A stretch of DNA of 18,506 nt. Origin: Falsiroseomonas sp044348345 (GTDB lineage: Bacteria; Pseudomonadota; Alphaproteobacteria; Acetobacterales; Acetobacteraceae). The notes below the pieces were generated by a model, which was not told the DNA's origin, ran no database searches, and saw nothing but the letters and a program-made list of their open reading frames with translations. The translations under genes were made by a program, and so were the position numbers. Location: the NCBI GenBank assembly GCA_044348345.1, contig JBIKSZ010000051.1:1-18506 (forward strand), given 5' to 3'. Shown here piece by piece: positions 5,781-13,476 of the stretch; position 1 is the stretch's first letter; each line of letters opens with the position of its first letter.

Positions 5781-6706
5781 CCATCGATATCCTCTGCTTC
5801 GGCGAACCGATGCTGGAATTCAACCAGCAGCCTGTCGGGCCGGATGGGCGGCGGCTTTATCTGGAAGGCTTCGGTGGCGACGCCTCCAACGCGGCCATCG
5901 CCGCGGCGCGGTCAGATGCGAAGGTCGCAATGCTGACCGCGCTTGGCGAGGACCGCGCGGGCGCCGCCTTCCGCGATCTCTGGCGCGCAGAGGGCGTGGA
6001 CGACAGCGCAGTGGCGACCGAAGCGGAAGCGCCGACCGGTATCTACTTCGTCACCCATGACGAAGCCGGGCATCACTTCACCTTCCACCGCAAGGGCAGC
6101 GCCGCCGCCAGGCTTGGTCCCGCGCGATTGCCGGAACCCGCGATCCGCGCCGCCCGCGTGCTGCATGTGACAGGCATCACGCTCGGCATCTCCGACGCCT
6201 CCTGCGACGCGGCGTTTCGCGCGATGGAGGTGTCCCGGGCTGCGGGTGGCCTTGTGTCCTTCGACACCAATCTACGCCTTCGTCTCTGGCCGCTCACCCG
6301 CGCGCGCGCCTGCATCCAGGCGGCGATCGCGCAGGCGGACATCGTCTTCCCCTCGCTCGACGATGCGACGGCACTGACGGGCCTCACCGATCCCGATGCG
6401 ATCGCCGATGCCTATCTGGCGCTCTGCCCGCTGGTGCTGCTGAAGCTCGGGGCAGAGGGCGTGCTGCTGGCCACGCGCGAACACCGCCAACGCATTCCAG
6501 GCTTTGCCGTATCGGCAGTTGATGCGACGGGCGCGGGCGATACCTTCGCCGGCGCCTTCCTGGCCCGCCGCGCGCAGGGCGATACGCTGGAAGACGCTGC
6601 GCGCTACGCCAATGCGGCCGCCGCGCTTTCGACGCTCGACTACGGCGCCGTCGCGCCGATCCCGCGCGCAGCGGAGGTCAGGGCCTTCCTCACCGATCGC
6701 AGTTGA
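5777..6706 (+). CDS. kdgK: PfkB-family sugar kinase, probable 2-keto-3-deoxygluconate kinase
   Basis: A 309-residue ribokinase/PfkB-fold kinase. The N-terminal substrate motif G-E-P-M-L-E-F and the G-G-D-A-S-N-A-A-I-A-A-A-R signature (about residues 33-45) are present. The C-terminal PfkB signature D-A-T-G-A-G-D-T-F-A-G-A-F begins at residue 249, with Asp255 as catalytic base and the G-A-G anion hole before it. KDG kinases phosphorylate 2-keto-3-deoxygluconate to KDPG, the substrate of the aldolase encoded directly upstream. The ATGA overlap with eda supports this choice over other PfkB specificities. It is convergent with the M81 peptidase gene, only 16 bases apart, with no room for a separate terminator. 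Confidence 0.88.
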   Translation: MTIDILCFGEPMLEFNQQPVGPDGRRLYLEGFGGDASNAAIAAARSDAKVAMLTALGEDRAGAAFRDLWRAEGVDDSAVATEAEAPTGIYFVTHDEAGHHFTFHRKGSAAARLGPARLPEPAIRAARVLHVTGITLGISDASCDAAFRAMEVSRAAGGLVSFDTNLRLRLWPLTRARACIQAAIAQADIVFPSLDDATALTGLTDPDAIADAYLALCPLVLLKLGAEGVLLATREHRQRIPGFAVSAVDATGAGDTFAGAFLARRAQGDTLEDAARYANAAAALSTLDYGAVAPIPRAAEVRAFLTDRS

Positions 6707-6722
6707 GACTGCCCGAGCCGCG

Positions 6723-8222
6723 TCAGCCTACCCGGCGGTTATCGCCCGGCCGCAGTCGCAGCCCCGGCCGCAGGTTGCGGAAGGGCAGCACGGCGGGATC
6801 GGCCACCACCGGCCCAGGTGCTGCGGCAACCAGCACGGCTTCGGCCATCGGCTGGAAATCCGCGCGGAAATGCACCGAGGATTTCAGCACCAGGATCTTC
6901 TGCGCCGCGGGCTCCAGCCCGACATGGCGGAACAGCGCCTGGTCATAGGCCTGCGTCTTCTTCGACGTCACGATCACCCGCACGCCGCCGATGCCGATCA
7001 GCGCCGTCGGCCCGAGATCGGCACTGTTGCCGCCGGCCATCGCGCCCGTGTTCACATAGCGCCCATCGGTCAGAAGCAGCACGCGCGCCGTGACCGGCAG
7101 CGGCGCGCCATCCGACTTGCCGCCGAGGCGGAGCGCGACCTCCGCCCCCTCACCCGCGGCGTGGCAGGCGGCCGCACTCTCGGCATCGTTGATGAGGCCA
7201 AGCACCGCACCTTCCGCGCGCTGCGCGATCAGCTCCGCCAGCAGGCCCGTCGTGTCGCCATGCCCGCCGCCGCCCGGATTGTCCTGTGTGTCGGCAATCA
7301 CCACGGGCTTCGTCGCGCCGCGGGCTTGGCGGATCGCCTGCGCCACGGCGTCCTTTGCCTCCAGGATCGGCTGGGCGAAGTCGGTCTCGCGCCGCTGCAT
7401 CTCCCGCAGCAGCGCATCAGCCGCGGCGTCGGCGGCGTCCTGCGTCGCGCCATAGGCGACAACGGCGCAGCCGCAATCGGGGAAGTCGGCATAGGGAAAG
7501 CCGAAGCAAAGGCCGAGCTCCGCCGCGCCGCTCTCGGCCGCAATGACCTGCCGCGCCGCCAGCACATCGCCCATCGGCACGACCAGCGTGCATTGGCTGG
7601 TGATCGGGATCAGGTAGTCGAGCTGCCGGTACGCCTTCGCGAAGGGGCGTCCCTGCGCGATGCGGGCCAGCAGCAGGCGCATCGCGCGCGCGCCGGTCTC
7701 GCGCATGTCCACATGCGGATAGGTGCGATAGGGCGAGAGGATATCGGCATGCGCGACCATCGCCGGCGTGAGGTTCGCATGCGGGTCGAGGCTCGCCGCG
7801 ATCGGCACATCCGGCCCGAGGATGGCGCGTGCGCGGCGCAGCAGCTCGCCTTCCCCATCCGGGAAATGCTCGGCGACCATCGCGCCATGCAGGTCGAGAT
7901 AGAGCCCGTCCAGCGGCCCCTCCTCCAGCGCGGCTTGCAGCGCGACCATGATGAGCGCAGCGAGCCGCTCGAAGGCCTCGGCCGCCACAGGCCCCGCGGG
8001 ATAGGCGAAGCCCCAGCAGAGCGGGGCGATATGAACACCCGCTTCTTCCGCCGCGCGGATGGCGCCGGAGGCCGGCACGGCGGTCTCCCGCAGCCCGGCG
8101 ATCAGCGTCGCCGGACGCTGCACCGGCGGGAAGCTGCCGGGGCTCAGGAAATCCGCCCAACGCGTCGGATGCGGCGCGAAGGAATGGCTCTCATGCTGGA
8201 AGCCGCCGATGGCGATCCGCAT
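6723..8222 (-). CDS. M81 family metallopeptidase (MlrC-like)
   Basis: A 499-residue protein matching the MlrC layout: an N-terminal M81/DUF1485 domain (about 1-290) and an MlrC C-terminal domain (about 305-480). Conserved features are G-G-F-Q-H-E-S-H-S-F at 6-15, L-D-L-H-G-A-M with Asp110 and His112, D-P-H-A-N at 146-150, and D-T-Q-D-N-P-G-G-G-G at 311-320. In microcystin-degrading sphingomonads, MlrC hydrolyses the linear peptide left by earlier enzymes, and it is a predicted metalloenzyme. MlrC-like genes are widespread outside microcystin degraders, so the substrate here is unknown. The start at 8222 overlaps the upstream stop (ATGA), so it is the third gene of a coupled operon. The longer upstream frame is not homologous. 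Confidence 0.9.
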   Translation of the reverse strand: MRIAIGGFQHESHSFAPHPTRWADFLSPGSFPPVQRPATLIAGLRETAVPASGAIRAAEEAGVHIAPLCWGFAYPAGPVAAEAFERLAALIMVALQAALEEGPLDGLYLDLHGAMVAEHFPDGEGELLRRARAILGPDVPIAASLDPHANLTPAMVAHADILSPYRTYPHVDMRETGARAMRLLLARIAQGRPFAKAYRQLDYLIPITSQCTLVVPMGDVLAARQVIAAESGAAELGLCFGFPYADFPDCGCAVVAYGATQDAADAAADALLREMQRRETDFAQPILEAKDAVAQAIRQARGATKPVVIADTQDNPGGGGHGDTTGLLAELIAQRAEGAVLGLINDAESAAACHAAGEGAEVALRLGGKSDGAPLPVTARVLLLTDGRYVNTGAMAGGNSADLGPTALIGIGGVRVIVTSKKTQAYDQALFRHVGLEPAAQKILVLKSSVHFRADFQPMAEAVLVAAAPGPVVADPAVLPFRNLRPGLRLRPGDNRRVG

Positions 8223-9466
8223 CACGCCCCTCCCCGCACCACGCCAGCGGTCGCGAGCACCGCATCGGCCAGCACCAGCAAGCCGGCCTCGGCCCATTGC
8301 GGCGTGATGCTCTCCGCCTCGTTGTGGCTGAGCCCACCATGGCAAGGCACAAAGAGCATCACCGCCGGCAGTTTCCGGGCGACATAGACCGCGTCATGCC
8401 CGATCGCCGTCGGCATGTCCCGATGCGGTATCCCCCGCGCCTTCGCCGCATCGCGCAGATGCCCGACCAGCGTCGCGTCGAAAGCTGTCGCCGGCGAGAT
8501 CCAGAAATCCGCGATATCGATCGCAACGCCACGCCGCGCGGCAATCGCGGCCGCTTCCGCCCGCGACGTAGCAGCAAGTGCGGCCAGCTGGTTCTCATGG
8601 TCGTGGCGCGTGTCCAGGCTGAACCAGACGCGCCCGGGCACGACGTTGCGGCTATCAGGCGCGAGCGTCATTCGCCCGATGGTGGCGCGCGCCCCGGCTG
8701 CCAGCGCCGCGCGTTCGATCATTGTCGCGGTCTCGGCCGCGGCCATCAGCGCATCGCGCCGCCCAGCCATGGCGCTGCCGCCATGTGCATCCTCGCCGGT
8801 CACGGTCACATCGAACCAATGCTGCGCCAGCGCATGGGTGACGATGCCGCAATCGAGCCCCTCGCGCTCCAGCACCGGGCCCTGTTCGATATGCAGCTCG
8901 AAATAGGCGCCGAGCGATTGCAGCGCCGCCGGATCGGCCTGCCCCTGCCAGCCAATGCGAGCGATCTCGTCGCCGAAACGCGCACCGGCGCTGTCGGTCT
9001 TCGCCAGCACCTCGGCTTCCGGGAAGATCCCCATCGCCGCGCCCGAGCCCATCATGGGCGGGGAGAAGCGGGCCCCCTCCTCATTCGTCCAGTTCACCAG
9101 CGTGATGGGTGCCTCGGTCTCCACACCGGCCTCATGCAGTGCCCGCAGGATCTCAAGCCCCGCCAGCACGCCGAGCACGCCATCGAACTTCCCGCCCGTC
9201 GGCTGGGTGTCGAGATGGCTGCCGATGGCGACCGGCTTGCGCGACGGATCGCGCCCCGGCCGCGTCAGCACCATGTTGCCCAGCCGGTCGAGCGTCAGCC
9301 TCGCCCCCGCCGCCTCTGCCTGGCGTTGCAGCAGCGCGCGCGCCTGGCCGTCGAGGTCGGTCAGCGTCTGCCGGTTGCACCCGCCCTTCGGCGTCCCACC
9401 GATGCGGGCATACTCCATAAGGCTGTCCCAGAGCCGTGCCCCGGACAGTGGCAGATTACCGCGCAT
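8222..9466 (-). CDS. M20 Zn-dependent hydrolase (N-carbamoyl-amino acid hydrolase/allantoate amidohydrolase type)
   Basis: A 414-residue member of the hydantoinase/carbamoylase branch of M20. The metal ligands fit the family: His84 (G-S-H-L-D-T-Q), Asp95 (G-K-F-D-G-V-L-G), Glu129/Glu130 (N-E-E-G), His192 (H-I-E-Q-G-P) and a C-terminal His in G-L-S-H-N-E-A-E. The H-I-E-Q-G-P and P-x-G-G-K-F-D-G motifs separate it from ArgE-like M20 enzymes. Relatives hydrolyse N-carbamoyl-L-amino acids, beta-ureidopropionate or allantoate, so the exact substrate is open. The start at 9466 overlaps the upstream stop (ATGA) and has GGAGA seven bases upstream. An in-frame ATG at 9490 would lie deeper in the upstream gene. 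It is the middle gene of the three-hydrolase operon. Confidence 0.9.
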   Translation of the reverse strand: MRGNLPLSGARLWDSLMEYARIGGTPKGGCNRQTLTDLDGQARALLQRQAEAAGARLTLDRLGNMVLTRPGRDPSRKPVAIGSHLDTQPTGGKFDGVLGVLAGLEILRALHEAGVETEAPITLVNWTNEEGARFSPPMMGSGAAMGIFPEAEVLAKTDSAGARFGDEIARIGWQGQADPAALQSLGAYFELHIEQGPVLEREGLDCGIVTHALAQHWFDVTVTGEDAHGGSAMAGRRDALMAAAETATMIERAALAAGARATIGRMTLAPDSRNVVPGRVWFSLDTRHDHENQLAALAATSRAEAAAIAARRGVAIDIADFWISPATAFDATLVGHLRDAAKARGIPHRDMPTAIGHDAVYVARKLPAVMLFVPCHGGLSHNEAESITPQWAEAGLLVLADAVLATAGVVRGGA

Positions 9467-10755
9467 CAGATGTTCTCCACGCCGCACCATTCGGCGATGC
9501 AGAGCGCGATGGATTTCGTGATGTCGTGCACGCTCTCCAGCCCCACGCTTTCGTCAATCCCGTGGATGTCCTGCGCGTCTGGCCCGAAGCAGGCGACCGG
9601 CGTGCCCTGGTAGAGCTGAAAGAAGCGCCCATCCGTCAGGCCCGTGGCCGGGTAATGCCGCAATTCGCCACCCGTCACCTCGGCATAGCTCCGCATCGCC
9701 AGCTGCACGATCGGCGCCTGCATGTCGAAGACGCAGGGGTCAGCATGGAAACCCTGGAACTCCACCTTCACCTTGGCGCCACGCAGCGCCGGGTCACCAC
9801 GCGCCGTATCCACGATGCGGAGGATATCGGCCTTCACCCGATCGGCGGTGTTGCCCATCATCACGCCGACGCGCAGCCCCAGCCGCGCGCGCGTGGCGAC
9901 AGAGCTGTTCCACTCGCCGCCCTCGACCGTGCCGAGATTGACGTTCACCGGATGGTTCACGCCGCGGAAGCTGGCATGGATGTTCTCGGCGCGGTTCATC
10001 TCCCGCTCATAGGCCTCGAAGCGGGACCAGATCGTCATCGCAGCCTCGATCGCGTTCACGCCCGCCTGCTTGTCCCGCACATGGGCGGGGCGGCCCGTCA
10101 CTGTCACGAAGGCCCAGACCACGCCGACCTCGGCGGAATAGAGTGCGGGCAGGCCGGGCCCGGGCTCCGGGATGATCACCGCATCGGCCTGCGGCATCGC
10201 CACCATGCAGGCCAGCGCGCCATTGCCGCTGCATTCTTCCTCGATCACCGACTGCATCTGCACCTCGGCCGCCGGCTGCAACCCGGCCAGTTGCAGTGCG
10301 CGGAAGGCGGTGAGGTAGGCGACGATCCCGGCCTTCATGTCGCCGGCGCCACGCCCATACATCCGCCCGCCGCGGATCGCGGGTTCGAAGGGCGGTGTGG
10401 TCCATTCATCCGCCGCACCTTCCGGCACGACGTCCACATGCCCCTGCAGCACCAGCGAGCGGCCCTTTGCGTTGCGCGGGCGGTGCAGCGCGACGACATT
10501 GTCGCGCCCCGCATAGGAGATCAGCGGCGGCGAGAAGCCCGGATGATCCTTCAGCGCTTCCACATCCACCGGCACGCGCTGCGGCGAAAGGCCAAGGGAC
10601 GCGTAGTTCCGCGCCATCTCTTCCAGTGCCGAAGCCTCGTTCCCGAGCATCGAGGCGCAGCGCACCAGGCGCTCCAGCGTCGCCACACCCTCGCCGCGCA
10701 GCGTGTCGCAGGCCTCCAGAATGGCGCGCCGTGCGCCCTGGTCCAATCCGCTCAT
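9466..10755 (-). CDS. M20 family metallopeptidase (ArgE/DapE-like)
   Basis: A 429-residue M20 deacylase/peptidase and first gene of the coupled operon. Metal-site motifs are G-H-V-D-V-V-P-E-G (His106, Asp108), G-R-G-A-G-D-M-K-A-G (Asp139), the Glu triplet starting at Glu172 in I-E-E-E-C-S-G-N-G, and a later acidic ligand in I-P-E-P. D-I-H-G-I-D-E-S-V near the C-terminus carries the last His ligand. A lid/dimerisation domain with T-V-T-G-R-P-A-H lies between. The family removes acyl groups from amino acids or cleaves dipeptides. True ArgE or DapE is not implied, since the context is catabolic. GGGAG six bases before the ATG at 10755 fixes the start over an in-frame ATG at 10776. It diverges from the acetylpolyamine amidohydrolase gene. 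Confidence 0.9.
   Translation of the reverse strand: MSGLDQGARRAILEACDTLRGEGVATLERLVRCASMLGNEASALEEMARNYASLGLSPQRVPVDVEALKDHPGFSPPLISYAGRDNVVALHRPRNAKGRSLVLQGHVDVVPEGAADEWTTPPFEPAIRGGRMYGRGAGDMKAGIVAYLTAFRALQLAGLQPAAEVQMQSVIEEECSGNGALACMVAMPQADAVIIPEPGPGLPALYSAEVGVVWAFVTVTGRPAHVRDKQAGVNAIEAAMTIWSRFEAYEREMNRAENIHASFRGVNHPVNVNLGTVEGGEWNSSVATRARLGLRVGVMMGNTADRVKADILRIVDTARGDPALRGAKVKVEFQGFHADPCVFDMQAPIVQLAMRSYAEVTGGELRHYPATGLTDGRFFQLYQGTPVACFGPDAQDIHGIDESVGLESVHDITKSIALCIAEWCGVENI
9474..9478 (-). promoter_or_regulatory. Ribosome binding site inside the upstream gene
   Basis: On the minus strand this reads GGAGA, seven bases before the ATG at 9466 and within the last codons of the upstream M20 gene. 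It supports reinitiation at the ATGA overlap. Confidence 0.55.
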
Positions 10756-10820
10756 GCCATTCTCCCACCCGCGCAACCCGGCGTTGCCGCCCGCGCGGAT
10801 CGGTCGCTACCCTGCACCGG
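10756..10820. promoter_or_regulatory. Divergent promoter spacer with nested inverted repeats
   Basis: Only 65 bases separate the start of the hydrolase operon from that of the deacetylase-family gene, so both promoters must lie here or inside the genes. It holds GCAAC (10773-10777) / GTTGC (10783-10787) and CCGCGC (10769-10774) / GCGCGG (10793-10798) inverted repeats. These could be regulator half-sites, but they are short and GC-rich. No clear sigma-70 hexamers were seen. Confidence 0.3.
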
Positions 10821-11852
10821 ATGAAAGCCTTCGCCCACCCCGCCGAAGCCGGCCACGACCCGCGCTTCTTCCTCATGCGCGGCCGGCTGCGCCCGAATTT
10901 CGAGGTGCCGGCCCGCGCCGCCGCACTCGCCGCCGGCCTCGCGCGCCTCGGCCTCGTGCCCGAGACGCCGCCCGAGGCCCCACGCGCCGCGCTCACGGCG
11001 GTGCACGACCCCGCCTATCTCGACTTCCTGCGCGACGCGCCAGCCGCCTGGGCGGCGCTGCTCGACCCCGGCCCCGAGATCGTCGCCAATGTCCACCCGA
11101 CGCCAGAGATGCTGGCGCAAGGCGCGCGCCAACCGGAAGGGCTGGTCGGCGCCACGGGCTGGTTCACCGCGGACACCGCCTGCCCCATCGGTCCCGGCAC
11201 CTATGACGCGGCCCTCGGCGCCGCCGCCTGCGCGCTGGCCGCAGCGAAGGAAGCGGCGGCGGGCCGCAGCGCCTATGCGCTCTGCCGCCCGCCCGGACAC
11301 CATGCCTATGCGGCGCGGGCGGGCGGGCATTGCTACGTCAACAACGCCGCCATCGCCGCTGAGGCGCTGCGCAAGGCGGGCGCGGCGCGCGTCGCCGTGC
11401 TCGACATCGACAGCCACCACGGCAATGGCACGCAGGGCATCTTCTGGACGCGCGGCGATGTGCTGACCGTCTCCATCCATGGCGACCCGAACCGCTACTA
11501 CCCGTGGTTCGTGGGCCACGCCGCCGAGCGTGGCGCTGGCGCGGGCGAAGGGGCCAACATCAACCTGCCGCTGGCGCAGGGTGCCGGCGATGCCGAATGG
11601 CTCGCCGCCATCGCCAGCGGGCTCGGCGCCATCCGTGCCTTCGGTGCCGAGGCCCTGGTCGTCTCGCTCGGCTTCGACGCCTCAGAGCATGAGCCGCTCG
11701 GCTTCCTGCGCGTGACGGAAGACGGCTTCGCCCGCGCCGCCGCCGCCATCTCTGCCGCGAAGCTGCCCGCCGCCCTCATCCAGGAGGGCGGCTATAATGT
11801 GGAGGTCATCGGCGGGCTGCTGGAACGCTTCCTCGGCGCCTGGGGCGACTGA
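10821..11852 (+). CDS. Histone deacetylase family protein, acetylpolyamine amidohydrolase type
   Basis: A 343-residue arginase/deacetylase-fold enzyme, almost the same length as Mycoplana acetylpolyamine amidohydrolase (341). The catalytic set is intact: His160 and His161 in R-P-P-G-H-H-A, Zn ligands Asp197 and His199 in D-I-D-S-H-H-G-N-G, Asp286 in L-G-F-D-A-S, and the transition-state Tyr325 in E-G-G-Y-N. All are offset by two from the Mycoplana numbering as I recall it. Such enzymes remove acetyl groups from acetylputrescine, acetylcadaverine and related polyamines in the cytoplasm. Other small acetylated amines are possible. No clear Shine-Dalgarno site precedes the ATG. It diverges from the M20/M81 operon and ends 43 bases before comM. 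Confidence 0.92.
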   Translation: MKAFAHPAEAGHDPRFFLMRGRLRPNFEVPARAAALAAGLARLGLVPETPPEAPRAALTAVHDPAYLDFLRDAPAAWAALLDPGPEIVANVHPTPEMLAQGARQPEGLVGATGWFTADTACPIGPGTYDAALGAAACALAAAKEAAAGRSAYALCRPPGHHAYAARAGGHCYVNNAAIAAEALRKAGAARVAVLDIDSHHGNGTQGIFWTRGDVLTVSIHGDPNRYYPWFVGHAAERGAGAGEGANINLPLAQGAGDAEWLAAIASGLGAIRAFGAEALVVSLGFDASEHEPLGFLRVTEDGFARAAAAISAAKLPAALIQEGGYNVEVIGGLLERFLGAWGD

Positions 11853-11870
11853 AATCGGTTGATCATCGCA

Positions 11871-11897
11871 ACGGAACCGCCGCACCCTCGGTTCCGT
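11871..11897 (+). promoter_or_regulatory. 9-bp stem covering the comM start codon
   Basis: ACGGAACCG (11871-11879) and CGGTTCCGT (11889-11897) are perfectly complementary around a 9-base loop. The 3' arm includes the first two bases of the GTG start at 11896. No Shine-Dalgarno site is visible. It may hold comM translation low until opened, or end the upstream deacetylase transcript; no T-run follows. Confidence 0.5.
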
Positions 11898-13404
11898 GAA
11901 CGCCATCGCCCGGATCCCGACCTTCGCCTTCAGCGGCATCGAGGCCGTGCCCGTCGAGGTCCAGGTGCAGGTCGCGCCCGGCCTGCCCGCCTTCCTCGTC
12001 GTCGGCCTGCCCGACAAGGCGGTCGGTGAATCGCGCGAACGCGTGCGCGCGGCGCTGACCGCCATTGGCCTCGCGCTGCCGCCGAAGCGGGTGATCGTGA
12101 ACCTCGCGCCGGCCGATCTGTTGAAGGAAGGCAGCCATTTCGACCTGCCCATCGCACTCGGGCTGCTGGCGGCGATGGAGGTCATACCCCGCGAAGCCGC
12201 GGCCGAATATGCGGCGCTCGGCGAATTGGCCCTTGATGGCGCACTGGCGCCGGTCGCCGGCGTGTTGCCGGCGGCGATCGCCGCTGGCGCGCGCGAACTC
12301 GGCCTGATCTGCCCCGCCGCGCAGGGCCCGGAAGCCGCCTGGGCCGGCACGGTGGAGGTGCTGGCCCCCCCAGACCTGCCGTCGCTGATCAACCACCTGA
12401 ACGGTCGCCAGTTGCTGGCCGCCCCTGCCCCACCCGCGCTCGATGCCGAGCCCTGGCGCGGCGGGGAACTGGCGGAAGTGCGAGGCCAAGAAAGCGCGAA
12501 ACGCGCGTTGGAGATCGCCGCGGCCGGCGCGCTGAACCTGCTGATGGTCGGCCCGCCCGGTGCTGGCAAATCCATGCTCGCCGCGCGCCTGCCTGGCCTG
12601 CTGCCGGAACTGACGCCGGCCGAGGCGCTGGAGGTCAGCCTCGTGCATTCGGTGGCCGGCATGCTGCAGGGCGGCCGCCTGATCCGCCGCCCGCCCTTCC
12701 GCGACCCGCATCATTCGGCGAGCGTCCCGGCGCTGGTTGGCGGCGGGCATCGCGCCAAGCCCGGCGAGATCAGCCTCGCGCATCTCGGCGTGCTGTTCCT
12801 CGACGAATGGCCGGAATTTCCGCGCCCTGCGCTGGAAGCGCTGCGGCAACCGATGGAAACCGGCCGCACCACGATCAGCCGCGCCAACGCCCATGTCAGC
12901 TACCCGGCGCGCTTCCAATGCATCGCGGCGATGAACCCCTGCCGCTGCGGCTACCTCGGCGATCCTGCACGCGAATGCGCCCGCGCGCCGGGCTGCGGGC
13001 AGGACTATCTCGCGCGCCTTTCGGGCCCGCTACTGGACCGCATGGATTTGGTGATCGAAATCCAGCCCATCCCCGCCGTCGAGCTCGCCCGCGCCCCGAT
13101 CGGCGAGCGCACGGAGGTGGTCGCCGCGCGCGTCGCCGCGGCACGCGACCGCGCGCGGACGAGAGGCGGCGCGCGCTGCAATGCCGAAGCCGGCTGGGAC
13201 GAGCTGCAACCGCTGCTGGAGCCGGAGGCGCTGACACTGCTCGAGACCGCCTCCGCGCGGCTTCGCCTGTCCACTCGTGGCCAGGTCCGGGCGCTCCGTG
13301 TTGCGCGCACCATCGCCGATCTGGCGGGCGCGGAGCGCGTTGCGCGCGCGCATGTGGCGGAGGCGCTGGCCTATCGCCACCGCATTCCCGGCCGCATGGG
13401 CTGA
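11896..13404 (+). CDS. comM: YifB/ComM family Mg-chelatase-like AAA ATPase
   Basis: A 502-residue protein, the normal family length. The N-terminal Lon-protease-like domain (about 1-170) contains G-L-P-D-K-A-V-G-E-S-R-E-R-V. The AAA core has Walker A G-P-P-G-A-G-K-S at 219-226 and a Walker B region V-L-F-L-D-E-W at 299-305. The zinc-like M-N-P-C-R-C-G-Y-L-G-D motif with later Cys residues follows, and a C-terminal Mg-chelatase-like domain ends in Y-R-H-R. In Vibrio, ComM is a hexameric helicase that helps branch migration during natural transformation; elsewhere the family is widespread and often uncharacterised. The start is GTG at 11896, whose spacing to the G-I-E-A motif fits relatives. 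A stem covers this start codon. Confidence 0.95.
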   Translation: MNAIARIPTFAFSGIEAVPVEVQVQVAPGLPAFLVVGLPDKAVGESRERVRAALTAIGLALPPKRVIVNLAPADLLKEGSHFDLPIALGLLAAMEVIPREAAAEYAALGELALDGALAPVAGVLPAAIAAGARELGLICPAAQGPEAAWAGTVEVLAPPDLPSLINHLNGRQLLAAPAPPALDAEPWRGGELAEVRGQESAKRALEIAAAGALNLLMVGPPGAGKSMLAARLPGLLPELTPAEALEVSLVHSVAGMLQGGRLIRRPPFRDPHHSASVPALVGGGHRAKPGEISLAHLGVLFLDEWPEFPRPALEALRQPMETGRTTISRANAHVSYPARFQCIAAMNPCRCGYLGDPARECARAPGCGQDYLARLSGPLLDRMDLVIEIQPIPAVELARAPIGERTEVVAARVAAARDRARTRGGARCNAEAGWDELQPLLEPEALTLLETASARLRLSTRGQVRALRVARTIADLAGAERVARAHVAEALAYRHRIPGRMG

Positions 13405-13442
13405 CCCGCGCGCGGCGCGCTTGCCAGCCTGCGGCGCGCGGG
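13405..13442 (+). terminator. GC-only inverted repeat after comM
   Basis: CCCGCGCGC (13405-13413) and GCGCGCGGG (13434-13442) are perfectly complementary with 20 bases between, starting directly after the comM stop. No T-run follows. It may weakly separate comM from panC, or be chance in GC-rich DNA. Confidence 0.35.
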
Positions 13443-13476
13443 CGATGCGGCGGGCAACAACGCCGGAAGGACGGAT

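Noticed and set aside
6723..8222. A microcystin-degradation (mlr) cluster
   Set aside because: Only an MlrC-like gene is present. No MlrA, MlrB or MlrD was seen, and MlrC-like proteins are common elsewhere.
6504..8387. Plus-strand 627-codon open frame opposite the M81 gene
   Set aside because: His/Arg-rich mirror of a conserved protein with no recognisable domain. The M81 motifs on the minus strand explain the region.
8297..10824. Two long plus-strand open frames opposite the M20 genes
   Set aside because: Antisense shadows of intact metallopeptidases; no start signals or domains.
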